From contig NZ_CP113116.1 of NCBI RefSeq assembly GCF_026625985.1, forward strand, positions 1,488,001 to 1,552,000: a stretch of 64,000 nucleotides of DNA, written 5' to 3'. The notes under the pieces were generated by a model. The model had not been told where the DNA came from. It ran no database searches and was given only the letters and a program-made list of their open reading frames with translations. Shown here piece by piece: positions 25,947 to 33,773 of this stretch; position 1 is the first letter of the stretch; the number at the start of each line of letters is the position of its first letter. Made by a program: the position numbers and the translations under genes. Source of the DNA: Mycobacterium sp. Aquia_213. Its GTDB lineage: Bacteria > Actinomycetota > Actinomycetes > Mycobacteriales > Mycobacteriaceae.

Positions 25947-27919
25947 CGACCACATCGACAGTCGCCGTAACGTCGGCGCCAAACATGCTGTCACAAAAGG
26001 GTTTCGGCCCGGCCGCCGGCGGGATTATGACATCGGGCATCGGCATCGTCGGGGTGTGGCTGGGCTTACAGGGGATGTTCGGATCGGTGCGGCCGGTCGA
26101 CATCGACTGGCTTCTTCCGTTGTCCGGAGTACGGATCGAGCTCGACCCACTCGGCGGATTCTTCATGGCGATCACGGGCGCGGTGGCGGTCCCGGTCGGC
26201 TGCTATGCGATCGGGTACGCGCGACGCGAACATCTGAGCTTGGTCACGATGGCGATCTTGCCGGTGTTTGTCACGGCGATGTTGTTGGTGCCGGCCGCGG
26301 GATCGGTGACGACGTTTCTGCTGGCGTGGGAGTTGATGGCGATCGCATCGCTGATGCTGGTGCTGTCCGAAGATGTCCGCCCGCAGGTCCGATCGGCGGG
26401 CCTGTCGTACGCGGTGATGACCCAGCTCGGGTTCGTCGCCATCCTGGTCGGGCTCCTGGTGTTGTCGGCTGCCGGTGGCGGGGACCGGTTCGCCGACATC
26501 ACCGGGGTGTCTGCCGGGGCCCGCGCGGCCGTGTTCGTGCTGACACTGATCGGGTTCGGTTCGAAGGCGGGATTGGTGCCGCTGCACGCCTGGCTACCGC
26601 GTGCCCATCCGGAGGCGCCCAGCCCGGTATCGGCGTTGATGAGCGCGGCGATGGTCAACCTGGGGATCTACGGCATCATTCGCTTCGATCTGCGGTTGCT
26701 CTGGCCGGGCCCCCGCTGGTGGGGGTTTACGCTTCTGGCCGTCGGCGCGATGTCCGCGCTCTACGGTGTGCTGCAGGCCTCGGTTGCTACCGATATCAAA
26801 CGGCTGCTGGCCTATTCGACGACCGAAAACATGGGCCTGGTCACGTTGGCGCTCGGTGCGGCAACGCTTTTCGCGAATACCGGCGCCTACGGCCCGGCGA
26901 CGATAGCCGCAGCCGCCGCGGTACTGCATCTGATGGCGCACGCCGCATTCAAGAGCCTCGGGTTCCTGGCCGCGGGGTCGGTGCTGGCCGCGACGGGCCT
27001 GCGCGACCTCGACCTGCTCGGCGGCCTGGCCCGCCGGATGCCAATGACCACAGTGTTTTTCGGCGTGGCCGCGCTGGGCGCATGCGGTCTGCCGCTCGGC
27101 GCCGGTTTTGTCAGTGAGTGGCTGCTGTTCCAGTCACTGATCCACGCCGCTCCCCGACACGATCCCATGGTGGCGCTGACGACACCATTGGCGGTCGGCG
27201 CGGTTGCTCTTGCCACCGGGCTGAGCGTGGCGGCGATGGTCAAAGCGTTCGGGATCGGGTTTTTGGCCCGTCCCCGCTCCCTGCGGGCCGCCGACGCGCG
27301 TGAGGCGCCGGCCAGCATGCGTGCCGGCATGGCGATCGCGGCGGGTGCCTGCCTGATACTGGCGGTGGCGCCGGGGCTTGTCGCCGCGACCGTACATCGA
27401 ACCGTCGCGACGCTGCCGTTCGCACACGTTGTCGGGTTCACCGATTTCGGCACCGTGGTGCGGCTGCCCGGGGTGTCGGGGTCGATCGCGCCCGGCGTGA
27501 TCGCCGCGGGCGTCCTCGCCGCGGCCCTGGTGGCGTCCGGGCTGGCTCGATCGCGTTCCCGCCGGCGCCCCGCACCGGTCGTCTTGCCCTTATGGGCATG
27601 CGGCGCAGACGATCTCACCGAGCGCATGCAATACACGGCGACGTCGTTCGCCGAGCCACTCCAGCGAGTCTTCGATGATGTGCTGCGCCCCGACACCGAC
27701 ATCGAGGTCACCCACACGGCCGAGTCACGGTACATCGCCGACCGGATCACCTACCGGACCGCGATCACCGACACGATCGAACAGCGTCTGTATGCTCCGG
27801 TGGTCGCTGCGATAGTCGCCGCGGCCGGGTTGATGCGGCGCGCCCATACCGGCAGCGTCCACCTCTATTTGGCCTACGGGGCGCTGGGTGTGCTGATCGT
27901 GCTGGTGGCGGCGAAGTGA
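25943..27919 (+). CDS. Antiporter-like membrane subunit (HyfB/NuoL type, Rv0083 homologue)
   Basis: Protein of 658 residues, ATG 25943 overlapping the previous stop. Polytopic membrane protein with about 14-16 helices and the Proton_antipo_M core: TFLLAWELMAIASLMLVLSED, GFGSKAGLVPLHAWLPRAHPEAPSPVSALMSAAMVNLG, DIKRLLAYSTTENMGLV, HLMAHAAFKSLGFLAAGSVL. The lysine and glutamate positions used for proton transfer in NuoL/M/N-like subunits are present (WE, SKAG, AFKS). It should couple the complex to proton or sodium movement. The frame is open upstream to 25889, but that would overlap the Rv0082-type gene deeply. Confidence 0.9.
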   Translation: MTTTSTVAVTSAPNMLSQKGFGPAAGGIMTSGIGIVGVWLGLQGMFGSVRPVDIDWLLPLSGVRIELDPLGGFFMAITGAVAVPVGCYAIGYARREHLSLVTMAILPVFVTAMLLVPAAGSVTTFLLAWELMAIASLMLVLSEDVRPQVRSAGLSYAVMTQLGFVAILVGLLVLSAAGGGDRFADITGVSAGARAAVFVLTLIGFGSKAGLVPLHAWLPRAHPEAPSPVSALMSAAMVNLGIYGIIRFDLRLLWPGPRWWGFTLLAVGAMSALYGVLQASVATDIKRLLAYSTTENMGLVTLALGAATLFANTGAYGPATIAAAAAVLHLMAHAAFKSLGFLAAGSVLAATGLRDLDLLGGLARRMPMTTVFFGVAALGACGLPLGAGFVSEWLLFQSLIHAAPRHDPMVALTTPLAVGAVALATGLSVAAMVKAFGIGFLARPRSLRAADAREAPASMRAGMAIAAGACLILAVAPGLVAATVHRTVATLPFAHVVGFTDFGTVVRLPGVSGSIAPGVIAAGVLAAALVASGLARSRSRRRPAPVVLPLWACGADDLTERMQYTATSFAEPLQRVFDDVLRPDTDIEVTHTAESRYIADRITYRTAITDTIEQRLYAPVVAAIVAAAGLMRRAHTGSVHLYLAYGALGVLIVLVAAK

Positions 27920-28875
27920 ACGCGATGTCCTACGTCGCCGGGGCGGCTCAGCTTGGTCTGGTCACGCTAGGTGCGCCGGTAGTAGTCGGTATGACGCGAC
28001 AGGTGCGGGCCCGCTGGGAGGGACGAGCGGGTGGCGGCGTGCTGCAGCCGTGGCGGGATCTGCTCAAACAACTTGGTAAGCAACAGATCACGCCGACAGG
28101 AACGACGGTCGTGTTCACCGCTGCGCCCCTGATCCTGGCCGGGACTACCCTTTTGATCGCGGCGATCGTACCGATCGTCGCGACCGGGTCGCCCCTGGAT
28201 TCCAGCGGGGACTTGTTCGCCGTGGTCGGCTTGCTATTCCTGGGAACCGTTGCGCTCGCCCTGGCCGGCATCGACACCGGCACCTCGTTCGGCGGTATGG
28301 GCGCAAGCCGCGAGATCACTATCGCGGCCCTGGTAGAGCCGACGATCCTCTTGGCGGTGTTCGCACTTTCCATTCCGGCCGGATCGACCAATCTTGGTGC
28401 GCTGGTGACGAATACGATCGCAAACCCTGGCCATGTCATGTCCTTGACCGCTGTGCTCGCCCTCGTCGCGCTCGTCATCGTCATCGTCGCCGAGACCGGG
28501 CGGCTACCGGTCGACAATCCGGCGACGCACCTGGAACTGACAATGGTGCACGAAGCGATGGTCCTCGAATATGCCGGCCCCCGGTTGGCGCTCGTCGAAT
28601 GGGCGTCGGGGATGCGCCTCACGGTTCTCTTGGCGCTGTTGGCAAACCTGTTCCTGCCGTGGGGGATTGCCGGTGCTGCGCCCACCGCGCCCGCAGTGTT
28701 GATCGGTGTGGCGGCGGTAGTCGCCAAGGTTACGGTTCTCGCGACGCTGCTCGCGACATTCGAGGTGTTCATCGCCAAACTTCGATTGTTCCGGGTTCCC
28801 GAACTGTTGGCTGGTTCGCTTCTGTTGGCCCTGCTCGCGGTCACCGCCGCCAACTTCTTCACGATCCGCACGTGA
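27916..28875 (+). CDS. hycD: HycD/NuoH-like membrane anchor subunit (Rv0084 homologue)
   Basis: Protein of 319 residues, start GTG 27916 overlapping the stop of 25943-27919 (GTGA). NuoH/HycD family: WRDLLKQLGKQQITP near the N-terminus (quinone-chamber loop in complex I), GTSFGGMGASREI, the acidic loop IVAETGRLPVDNPATHLELTMVHEAMVLEYAG, and eight or so helices. It anchors the peripheral arm to the membrane arm. The acidic E-R-P-x-D/E signature is kept. Confidence 0.92.
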   Translation: MNAMSYVAGAAQLGLVTLGAPVVVGMTRQVRARWEGRAGGGVLQPWRDLLKQLGKQQITPTGTTVVFTAAPLILAGTTLLIAAIVPIVATGSPLDSSGDLFAVVGLLFLGTVALALAGIDTGTSFGGMGASREITIAALVEPTILLAVFALSIPAGSTNLGALVTNTIANPGHVMSLTAVLALVALVIVIVAETGRLPVDNPATHLELTMVHEAMVLEYAGPRLALVEWASGMRLTVLLALLANLFLPWGIAGAAPTAPAVLIGVAAVVAKVTVLATLLATFEVFIAKLRLFRVPELLAGSLLLALLAVTAANFFTIRT

Positions 28876-28885
28876 GGGCCCAGCA

Positions 28886-29548
28886 ATGACCGACGCCAAC
28901 TTCTCGATCTTGGTCGACTTCGCCGCGGGTGGGCTCATGCTGACCGCGGTATTGATTGTCTGGCGCCGCGAACTGCCCGCGATCGTGCATCTGCTGGCCT
29001 GGCAGGGGCTGGCACTGACAGCGATCCCGGCGTTGCGCGGTATCCATGACCGAGATCTCGCACTGATCGGAGTGGCTGTTGCCGTACTGGTGCTACGCGC
29101 GGTGGTGTTGCCGTGGCTGCTGGCCCGCGTTGTCCGTGCCGAAGTCGCCTCGCGACGCGAGGCCACCCCGCTGGTGAACACGACCAGTTCGCTGTTGATT
29201 GCCGGCGGGTTGACCGTCGCCGCCTTCGGGGTCACCCAACCGGTGGTCGACCTGGCACCGGGCCCCAGTACCAATGCCGTACCTGCCGCGTTCGCGGTAG
29301 TGCTGATTGCACTGTTCGTGTTGACCACCCGCCGGCATGCGATCTCACAAGCCGCGGGATTCCTGATGCTAGACAACGGGATTGCTGCGACCGCGTTCCT
29401 GCTCACCGCCGGAGTTCCGTTGATCGTCGAACTCGGCGCCTCATTGGACGTGCTCTTGGCCGTGATCGTGATCGGCGTGCTGACCGGCCGGCTGCGACAA
29501 GCCTTCGGCGACGCCGATCTGGACAAGCTGCAGGATTTGCACGACTGA
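28886..29548 (+). CDS. hycP: HyfE-like membrane subunit (HycP, Rv0085 homologue)
   Basis: Protein of 220 residues, the length of H37Rv HycP. Six to seven hydrophobic helices (NuoK-like core plus extension: FAAGGLMLTAVLIVW, HLLAWQGLALTAIPALRG, AAGFLMLDNGIAATAFLLT) and a charged tail DADLDKLQDLHD. HyfE-type subunits are membrane parts of group 4 hydrogenase complexes. It follows hycD by 10 bases and overlaps the next start by one base (TGATG). Confidence 0.88.
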   Translation: MTDANFSILVDFAAGGLMLTAVLIVWRRELPAIVHLLAWQGLALTAIPALRGIHDRDLALIGVAVAVLVLRAVVLPWLLARVVRAEVASRREATPLVNTTSSLLIAGGLTVAAFGVTQPVVDLAPGPSTNAVPAAFAVVLIALFVLTTRRHAISQAAGFLMLDNGIAATAFLLTAGVPLIVELGASLDVLLAVIVIGVLTGRLRQAFGDADLDKLQDLHD

Positions 29549-31020
29549 TGACCGTGTTGCTGCTCACCGCGATCCTCGCGCCACTCGCTGCATCAATCGC
29601 CGGCATGGTCGCCGGGTGGCGGCGCGTGACCGCGGCGCTGACAGTCCTGTCGGCCGTCACCATTCTGGGGTGTGCCGCGGCGTTGGGCTTTCGGGTCGGG
29701 TCCGGTACCCAGCTCGCGCTGGGTGGGCTGCTCCGGGCCGACGCGCTCACGGTGACCATGCTCATCGTCATCGGGATAGTCGGCACGCTGGCTACCTTGG
29801 CGAGCATTTCTTACATCGACGTCGAGCTCGCGCATGCTCACATCGATGAGCGTGGTGCCCGCCTCTACGGCATATTGACGCCGGCATTTTTGGCGGCGAT
29901 GGCTCTCGCGGTGTGCGCCAACAACATTGGCCTGGTATGGGTGGCGATCGAGGCCACCACCGTGATCACCGCTTTCCTGGTGGGGCATCGCCGCACCCGC
30001 ACCGCGCTCGAAGCGACCTGGAAGTATGTGGTGATCTGCTCGGTCGGTATCGCCGTCGCATTCCTGGGCACCGTGCTGCTGTACTTCGCCGCGCGCTATG
30101 CCGGTGCACCCGCCGCTGACGCGCTGAATCTCGATGTGCTTGCCGCGCACGCTCACGGCCTGAATCCCGCTGTCGCGCGGCTGGCCGGCGGGCTGCTGCT
30201 GATCGGTTACGGCGCCAAGGCCGGGCTCTTTCCGTTCCACACTTGGCTGGCGGACGCACACAGCCAAGCTCCCGCCCCGGTGTCGGCGCTGATGAGCGGG
30301 GTGCTGCTGTCGGTGGCGTTCTCGGTGCTCATCCGACTGCGGCCGATTGTCGACGCTGCTGCCGGACCCACCTTCCTACGCGGCGGGCTGCTGGTGGTCG
30401 GGTTGATGACACTGCTGGTCGCGGCGCTGATGCTGACCGTCACCGGCGACATCAAAAGGATGCTGGCGTATTCGTCGATGGAGAACATGGGCCTGATCGC
30501 GATCGCGGCGGCCGCCGGCACCACGTTGGCGATCTCCGCGCTGCTGCTGCATGTGCTCGCACATGGAATCGCCAAGACGGTGCTGTTCCTGGCGGGCGGC
30601 CACTTGCAGGCCGCGCACAACTCCACCGCGATCGCCGATATCACCGGTGTCATGCACCGGTCACGGCTCATCGGTCTGTCGTTTGCCGCCGGCCTGATCG
30701 TGCTGCTGGGCCTGCCGCCTTTCGCGATGTTCGCCAGCGAGCTGGCGATCGCGCGCTCGCTGGCCAACGCGCGGCTGGCCTGGGTACTCGGCGCGGCGAT
30801 GCTGCTGATCGCGATCGCCTTCGCCGCTCTGGCCCGCAATTCGGGGCGTGTACTGCTCGGTGTGCCCGCAGTGGGCGCGCCATCGCTTGCCGTGCCGGCC
30901 ACAGCCGCAACGGTGCTGACCCTTGGTGTCGCCGTCTCCGCGACCCTGGGTGTCACGGCCGGCCCACTCACCCACCTGTTCACCGTCGCCGCCAGCAGCA
31001 ACGTGGGAGCCTCACGGTGA
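29548..31020 (+). CDS. hycQ: Antiporter-like membrane subunit (HyfF/NuoN type, HycQ, Rv0086 homologue)
   Basis: Protein of 490 residues from ATG 29548. The frame is open from 29113 but that part lies inside hycP. Second Proton_antipo_M subunit of the operon: NNIGLVWVAIEATTVITAFLVG (key Glu), GYGAKAGLFPFHTWLADAHSQAPAPVSALMSGVL (key Lys), GDIKRMLAYSSMENMGLIAIA, HVLAHGIAKTVLFLAGG. About 13-14 helices. Together with 25943-27919 it supplies two ion-translocating modules. Its stop overlaps the GTG of hycE. Confidence 0.91.
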   Translation: MTVLLLTAILAPLAASIAGMVAGWRRVTAALTVLSAVTILGCAAALGFRVGSGTQLALGGLLRADALTVTMLIVIGIVGTLATLASISYIDVELAHAHIDERGARLYGILTPAFLAAMALAVCANNIGLVWVAIEATTVITAFLVGHRRTRTALEATWKYVVICSVGIAVAFLGTVLLYFAARYAGAPAADALNLDVLAAHAHGLNPAVARLAGGLLLIGYGAKAGLFPFHTWLADAHSQAPAPVSALMSGVLLSVAFSVLIRLRPIVDAAAGPTFLRGGLLVVGLMTLLVAALMLTVTGDIKRMLAYSSMENMGLIAIAAAAGTTLAISALLLHVLAHGIAKTVLFLAGGHLQAAHNSTAIADITGVMHRSRLIGLSFAAGLIVLLGLPPFAMFASELAIARSLANARLAWVLGAAMLLIAIAFAALARNSGRVLLGVPAVGAPSLAVPATAATVLTLGVAVSATLGVTAGPLTHLFTVAASSNVGASR

Positions 31021-32492
31021 ACCGAAGCTGGTTGCGGCACAGGGTTTCCCAGCACGGACTCACCGAAATGGCCGAACAACTCCTGGACGATTCGTTTCGG
31101 CTGGCGTTGGTCGCCGCGCACGACGATGGCGACACTCTGCGGCTGGTCTACCTGTTTCTGGCCGGCTGCCCGGACCGCCGTGTCGAGCTCGAATGTGTTG
31201 TACCCGTGGATAATCCGACTGTCCGGTCGCTGTCCTATGTATCGTTTCCGGCGAGTCGGTTCGAGCGTGAGATGGCGGACCTGTACGGGATCCGGCCCGC
31301 CGGCCATCCCAAGCCGCGCCGCCTGGTCCGCCACGCGCACTGGCCCGACTGGCATCCGATGCGCACCGATGCGGGGCCCGCGCCCGAATTCGCCGACGCC
31401 GGCGCGTTCCCTTTCCTCAACGTCGAAGGACCAGGGGTTTACGAGATCCCGGTCGGTCCCGTTCACGCCGGCCTGATCGAACCCGGCCATTTTCGCTTCT
31501 CTGTTGCGGGCGAGACCGTCGTGCGGTTGAAGGCCCGGCTGTGGTTTGTGCACCGCGGCATCGAGAAGCTGTTCCACGGCCGTGCCGCCGCCGAGGGGGT
31601 CGAGCTCGCTGAACGTATCAGCGGCGATACGTCGGCCGCTCACGCCCTGGCCCACAGCCTGGCCGTCGAAGACGCTCTCGGCATCGAGCTGCCCGACGAG
31701 GTGCATCGGTTGCGCGCCCTGATCGTCGAACTCGAGCGGCTTTATAACCACGCCGCCGATCTCGGCGCCTTGGCCAACGACATCGGCTACGGCATCGCCA
31801 ATACGCACGCCCAACGCATCCGCGAAAGACTGTTGCGGCTCAACGCCAACGTCACCGGCCACCGGCTGCTGCGCGGCGCCATCCGCCCGGGTGGCATTGC
31901 ACTGCAAGGCCTTCCCGACACCGAGGAACTTCTACTGCTCGCCGCTGACGTGGCCGAGGTCGCCTCGCTGACATTGGCTAACGCGGTCGCTTACGACCGC
32001 TTCGCCGGTACCGCCATCCTCCGCTCCGAGGACGCCTCGGCCCTGGGCTGTCTGGGGTACGTCGCCCGTGCCAGCGGCCTGCGCACCGACGCCCGGGTAG
32101 AGCACCCAACCGTCGAGCTGCCCATTGTGGAAATCGGCGCGGCAGATGGCGACGTTCTCGCCCGCTACACCGTACGGCGAGACGAGTTCGCGGCGTCCGC
32201 CGTCCTCGCCCAACACATCGTCGAGTCACACAGCGGCCCAATCGAATACATCGCCAGAGCCGACGCAACGACGACGCCGAGCAGCGGTGTCGGCATCGTC
32301 GAAGGTTGGCGCGGCACCATCGTGCATCGCGTCGAAGTCGACACGACCAACCGCATCACCCGCGCCAAAATCGTTGACCCGTCCTGGTTCAACTGGCCGG
32401 CTTTGCCTGTGGCGATGGCCGAGACGATCGTCCCGGACTTCCCGCTGGCTAACAAAAGCTTTAACCAGTCGTACGCGGGAAACGACCTGTAG
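31017..32492 (+). CDS. hycE: Large-subunit homologue (NuoC-NuoD fusion, HycE type) lacking NiFe-binding cysteines
   Basis: Protein of 491 residues, start GTG 31017 overlapping the hycQ stop. Residues about 1-120 are NuoC-like (FPASRFEREMADLYGIRPAGHP, RRLVRHAHWPDWHPMR); about 145-491 are NuoD/HycE-like (GPVHAGLIEPGHFRFSVAGETV, LWFVHRGIEKLF). In a NiFe hydrogenase the L1 motif would be R-x-C-G-x-C; here it is ERISGDTSA (199-207). The L2 motif would be DPCxxC; here it is DPSWF (454-458). The whole protein has only three cysteines, none paired. It cannot bind a NiFe centre in the usual way, so this is not a working hydrogenase despite the name. Orthologue of H37Rv Rv0087 by length and order. Confidence 0.9.
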   Translation: MNRSWLRHRVSQHGLTEMAEQLLDDSFRLALVAAHDDGDTLRLVYLFLAGCPDRRVELECVVPVDNPTVRSLSYVSFPASRFEREMADLYGIRPAGHPKPRRLVRHAHWPDWHPMRTDAGPAPEFADAGAFPFLNVEGPGVYEIPVGPVHAGLIEPGHFRFSVAGETVVRLKARLWFVHRGIEKLFHGRAAAEGVELAERISGDTSAAHALAHSLAVEDALGIELPDEVHRLRALIVELERLYNHAADLGALANDIGYGIANTHAQRIRERLLRLNANVTGHRLLRGAIRPGGIALQGLPDTEELLLLAADVAEVASLTLANAVAYDRFAGTAILRSEDASALGCLGYVARASGLRTDARVEHPTVELPIVEIGAADGDVLARYTVRRDEFAASAVLAQHIVESHSGPIEYIARADATTTPSSGVGIVEGWRGTIVHRVEVDTTNRITRAKIVDPSWFNWPALPVAMAETIVPDFPLANKSFNQSYAGNDL

Positions 32493-32639
32493 CAGAGGCA
32501 CCTCAAGATGCCTTGTGGCCTGCCGTCGAGGGATTAAGAACCGCAGAGCGAAACTAGACGCTGCGCCAACCGAAAGCGATACACTCCGGCACCGATCCTG
32601 TAGCAAATTCCATGCCGCGATGCTCAGAGGAGACGTGCA

Positions 32640-33131
32640 ATGACGGTTACCGATGACTACTTGGCCAACAACGCCGGATACGCAAGCACGTTCAACGGCC
32701 CACTGCCCTTGCCGCCGAGCAAACACGTCGCCGTTGTCGCGTGTATGGATGCCCGGCTCGACGTCTACCGCATTCTGGGACTGAACGAGGGCGAAGCCCA
32801 CGTCATTCGCAACGCCGGCGGGGTCATCACCGACGACGCGATTCGATCACTGGCCATCAGCCAGCGGCTGCTGGGCACTCAGGAGATCATCCTGATTCAC
32901 CACACCGACTGCGGGATGCTCACCTTCACCGACGACGAGTTCAAGCGCGCCATCCAAGAAGAGGCGGGCGTGAAGCCACCATGGGCGGCCGAGGCCTTCC
33001 CGGACCTCGCCGAGGACGTGCGGCAGTCGTTGCGCCGCATCGAAAACAGCCCGTTCGTCACCAAGCACGTGTCGCTGCGCGGCTTCGTCTTCGATGTCGC
33101 CAGCGGCAAGCTTGAGGAGATAACCCTCTAG
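32640..33131 (+). CDS. canA: Beta-carbonic anhydrase (Rv1284-type)
   Basis: Protein of 163 residues, ATG 32640 with AGAGGAG upstream. Zinc ligands C35, H88 and C91 and the Asp-Arg dyad D37/R39 are present (ACMDAR, IHHTDCGM), so it should interconvert CO2 and bicarbonate. Length and sequence fit M. tuberculosis Rv1284. It is 147 bp downstream of the hydrogenase-like operon, in the same direction, and has its own A+T-richer leader, so it may be independently transcribed. In H37Rv it directly neighbours oppB by memory. Confidence 0.95.
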   Translation: MTVTDDYLANNAGYASTFNGPLPLPPSKHVAVVACMDARLDVYRILGLNEGEAHVIRNAGGVITDDAIRSLAISQRLLGTQEIILIHHTDCGMLTFTDDEFKRAIQEEAGVKPPWAAEAFPDLAEDVRQSLRRIENSPFVTKHVSLRGFVFDVASGKLEEITL

Positions 33132-33143
33132 CGCCGACGCCGG

Positions 33144-33569
33144 TCAGCCGACTTTGTAAGTAGCGAGGGCCTTGGCGATCAGCGTGCCCTTCGGGTCGAT
33201 GATCTCGGCCTCGCAGTTGGTCAGCGACCGACCCCGGCGCAGTACCCGGCCCACCCCGATCACGTCGGTGGCCCGGGCCGGCGCCATGAAGTCCACTGTC
33301 ATCGACACCGTGACGCCGCGCAGGTCGGGCGGTGCCTCGGCGCCGCACCATGCCGCCGCCATCACGGTGAGATCGGCGAGCGTGGCGATCGCGCCGCCGT
33401 GCACCATGTCGCCGAGGGTGACGTTGGAGGGATCCCACGGCAGCCGTAGTCGTACTTCGTCATCGCCGAGCTGATCGGCGACGATTCCCAGCTTGACGAC
33501 GAACGGCGATTGGGGCAGAAATTGCGCGATCACGTCGCGCCCGCTGGGGGGAGCGGAGGGGGTGGTCAT
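33144..33569 (-). CDS. PaaI-type hotdog-fold thioesterase
   Basis: Protein of 141 residues, start ATG 33569 (MTTPSAPPSGRDVIAQF). The frame is open to 33680 but the extra N-terminus is Arg-rich and lies over the cysD promoter. Hotdog fold with VTLGDMVHGGAIATLADLTVMAA (HGG motif with the catalytic-region Asp/Ala pattern of PaaI enzymes) and VSMTVDFMAPARATDVIGVGRVLRRGRSLTNCEAEI. Probable acyl-CoA thioesterase; substrate unknown. Convergent with canA (12-bp gap), divergent from cysD. Confidence 0.85.
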   Translation of the reverse strand: MTTPSAPPSGRDVIAQFLPQSPFVVKLGIVADQLGDDEVRLRLPWDPSNVTLGDMVHGGAIATLADLTVMAAAWCGAEAPPDLRGVTVSMTVDFMAPARATDVIGVGRVLRRGRSLTNCEAEIIDPKGTLIAKALATYKVG

Positions 33570-33673
33570 ACGTCCATGCTTTCGCATCGATCGGCCGCGG
33601 CGGAAGGGCCGGCGTCGCGACCTGGCGCGATGTGTCCGGTGTTCGGCCCGCGCGCCACCCGGCCCAACGCCCA

Positions 33674-33705
33674 TTGACACGACCGGGGCGGACTGGTTCT
33701 ATAAA
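33674..33705 (+). promoter_or_regulatory. Candidate promoter of cysD-cysNC
   Basis: A perfect TTGACA (33674-33679) is followed by TATAAA (33700-33705), with TTCTAT/CTATAA alternatives giving a 17-19 bp spacer. Transcription would start near 33710, leaving a leader of about 60 nt before the chosen cysD start at 33774. Confidence 0.5.
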
Positions 33706-33711
33706 CGTCAA

Positions 33712-33729
33712 TGACCGTAAACATGGTCA
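33712..33729. promoter_or_regulatory. Inverted repeat in the cysD leader
   Basis: TGACC (33712-33716) and GGTCA (33725-33729) flank an 8-bp spacer, right at the expected transcription start. Candidate operator half-sites. Confidence 0.4.
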
Positions 33730-33739
33730 GTTCTACCAA

Positions 33740-33755
33740 GTTTATCCGGATAAAC
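33740..33755. promoter_or_regulatory. Perfect 16-bp palindrome upstream of cysD (probable operator)
   Basis: GTTTATCCGGATAAAC is identical to its own reverse complement and A+T-rich at the arms, 18 bp before the cysD ATG. A dimeric regulator would fit; the Rrf2 protein encoded at 36613-37095, at the end of the same gene group, is the nearest candidate. Confidence 0.6.
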
Positions 33756-33773
33756 GGTTTGGACAAGGAAGCA

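Noticed and set aside
31017..32492. Calling the operon a formate hydrogenlyase or NiFe hydrogenase
   Set aside because: The NiFe-binding cysteines are missing and no formate dehydrogenase, ferredoxin-type subunit or maturation gene is present.
25943..33131. A DAB-type inorganic-carbon pump made of antiporter-like subunits and carbonic anhydrase
   Set aside because: No DabA-like protein exists here; the antiporter-like subunits belong to a complete hydrogenase-like set, and canA is a plain beta-carbonic anhydrase with its own leader.
33711..33773. Upstream ATG for cysD at 33711
   Set aside because: It lies at the predicted transcription start within dyad repeats and has no ribosome-binding site, while ATG 33774 has AAGGAAG.
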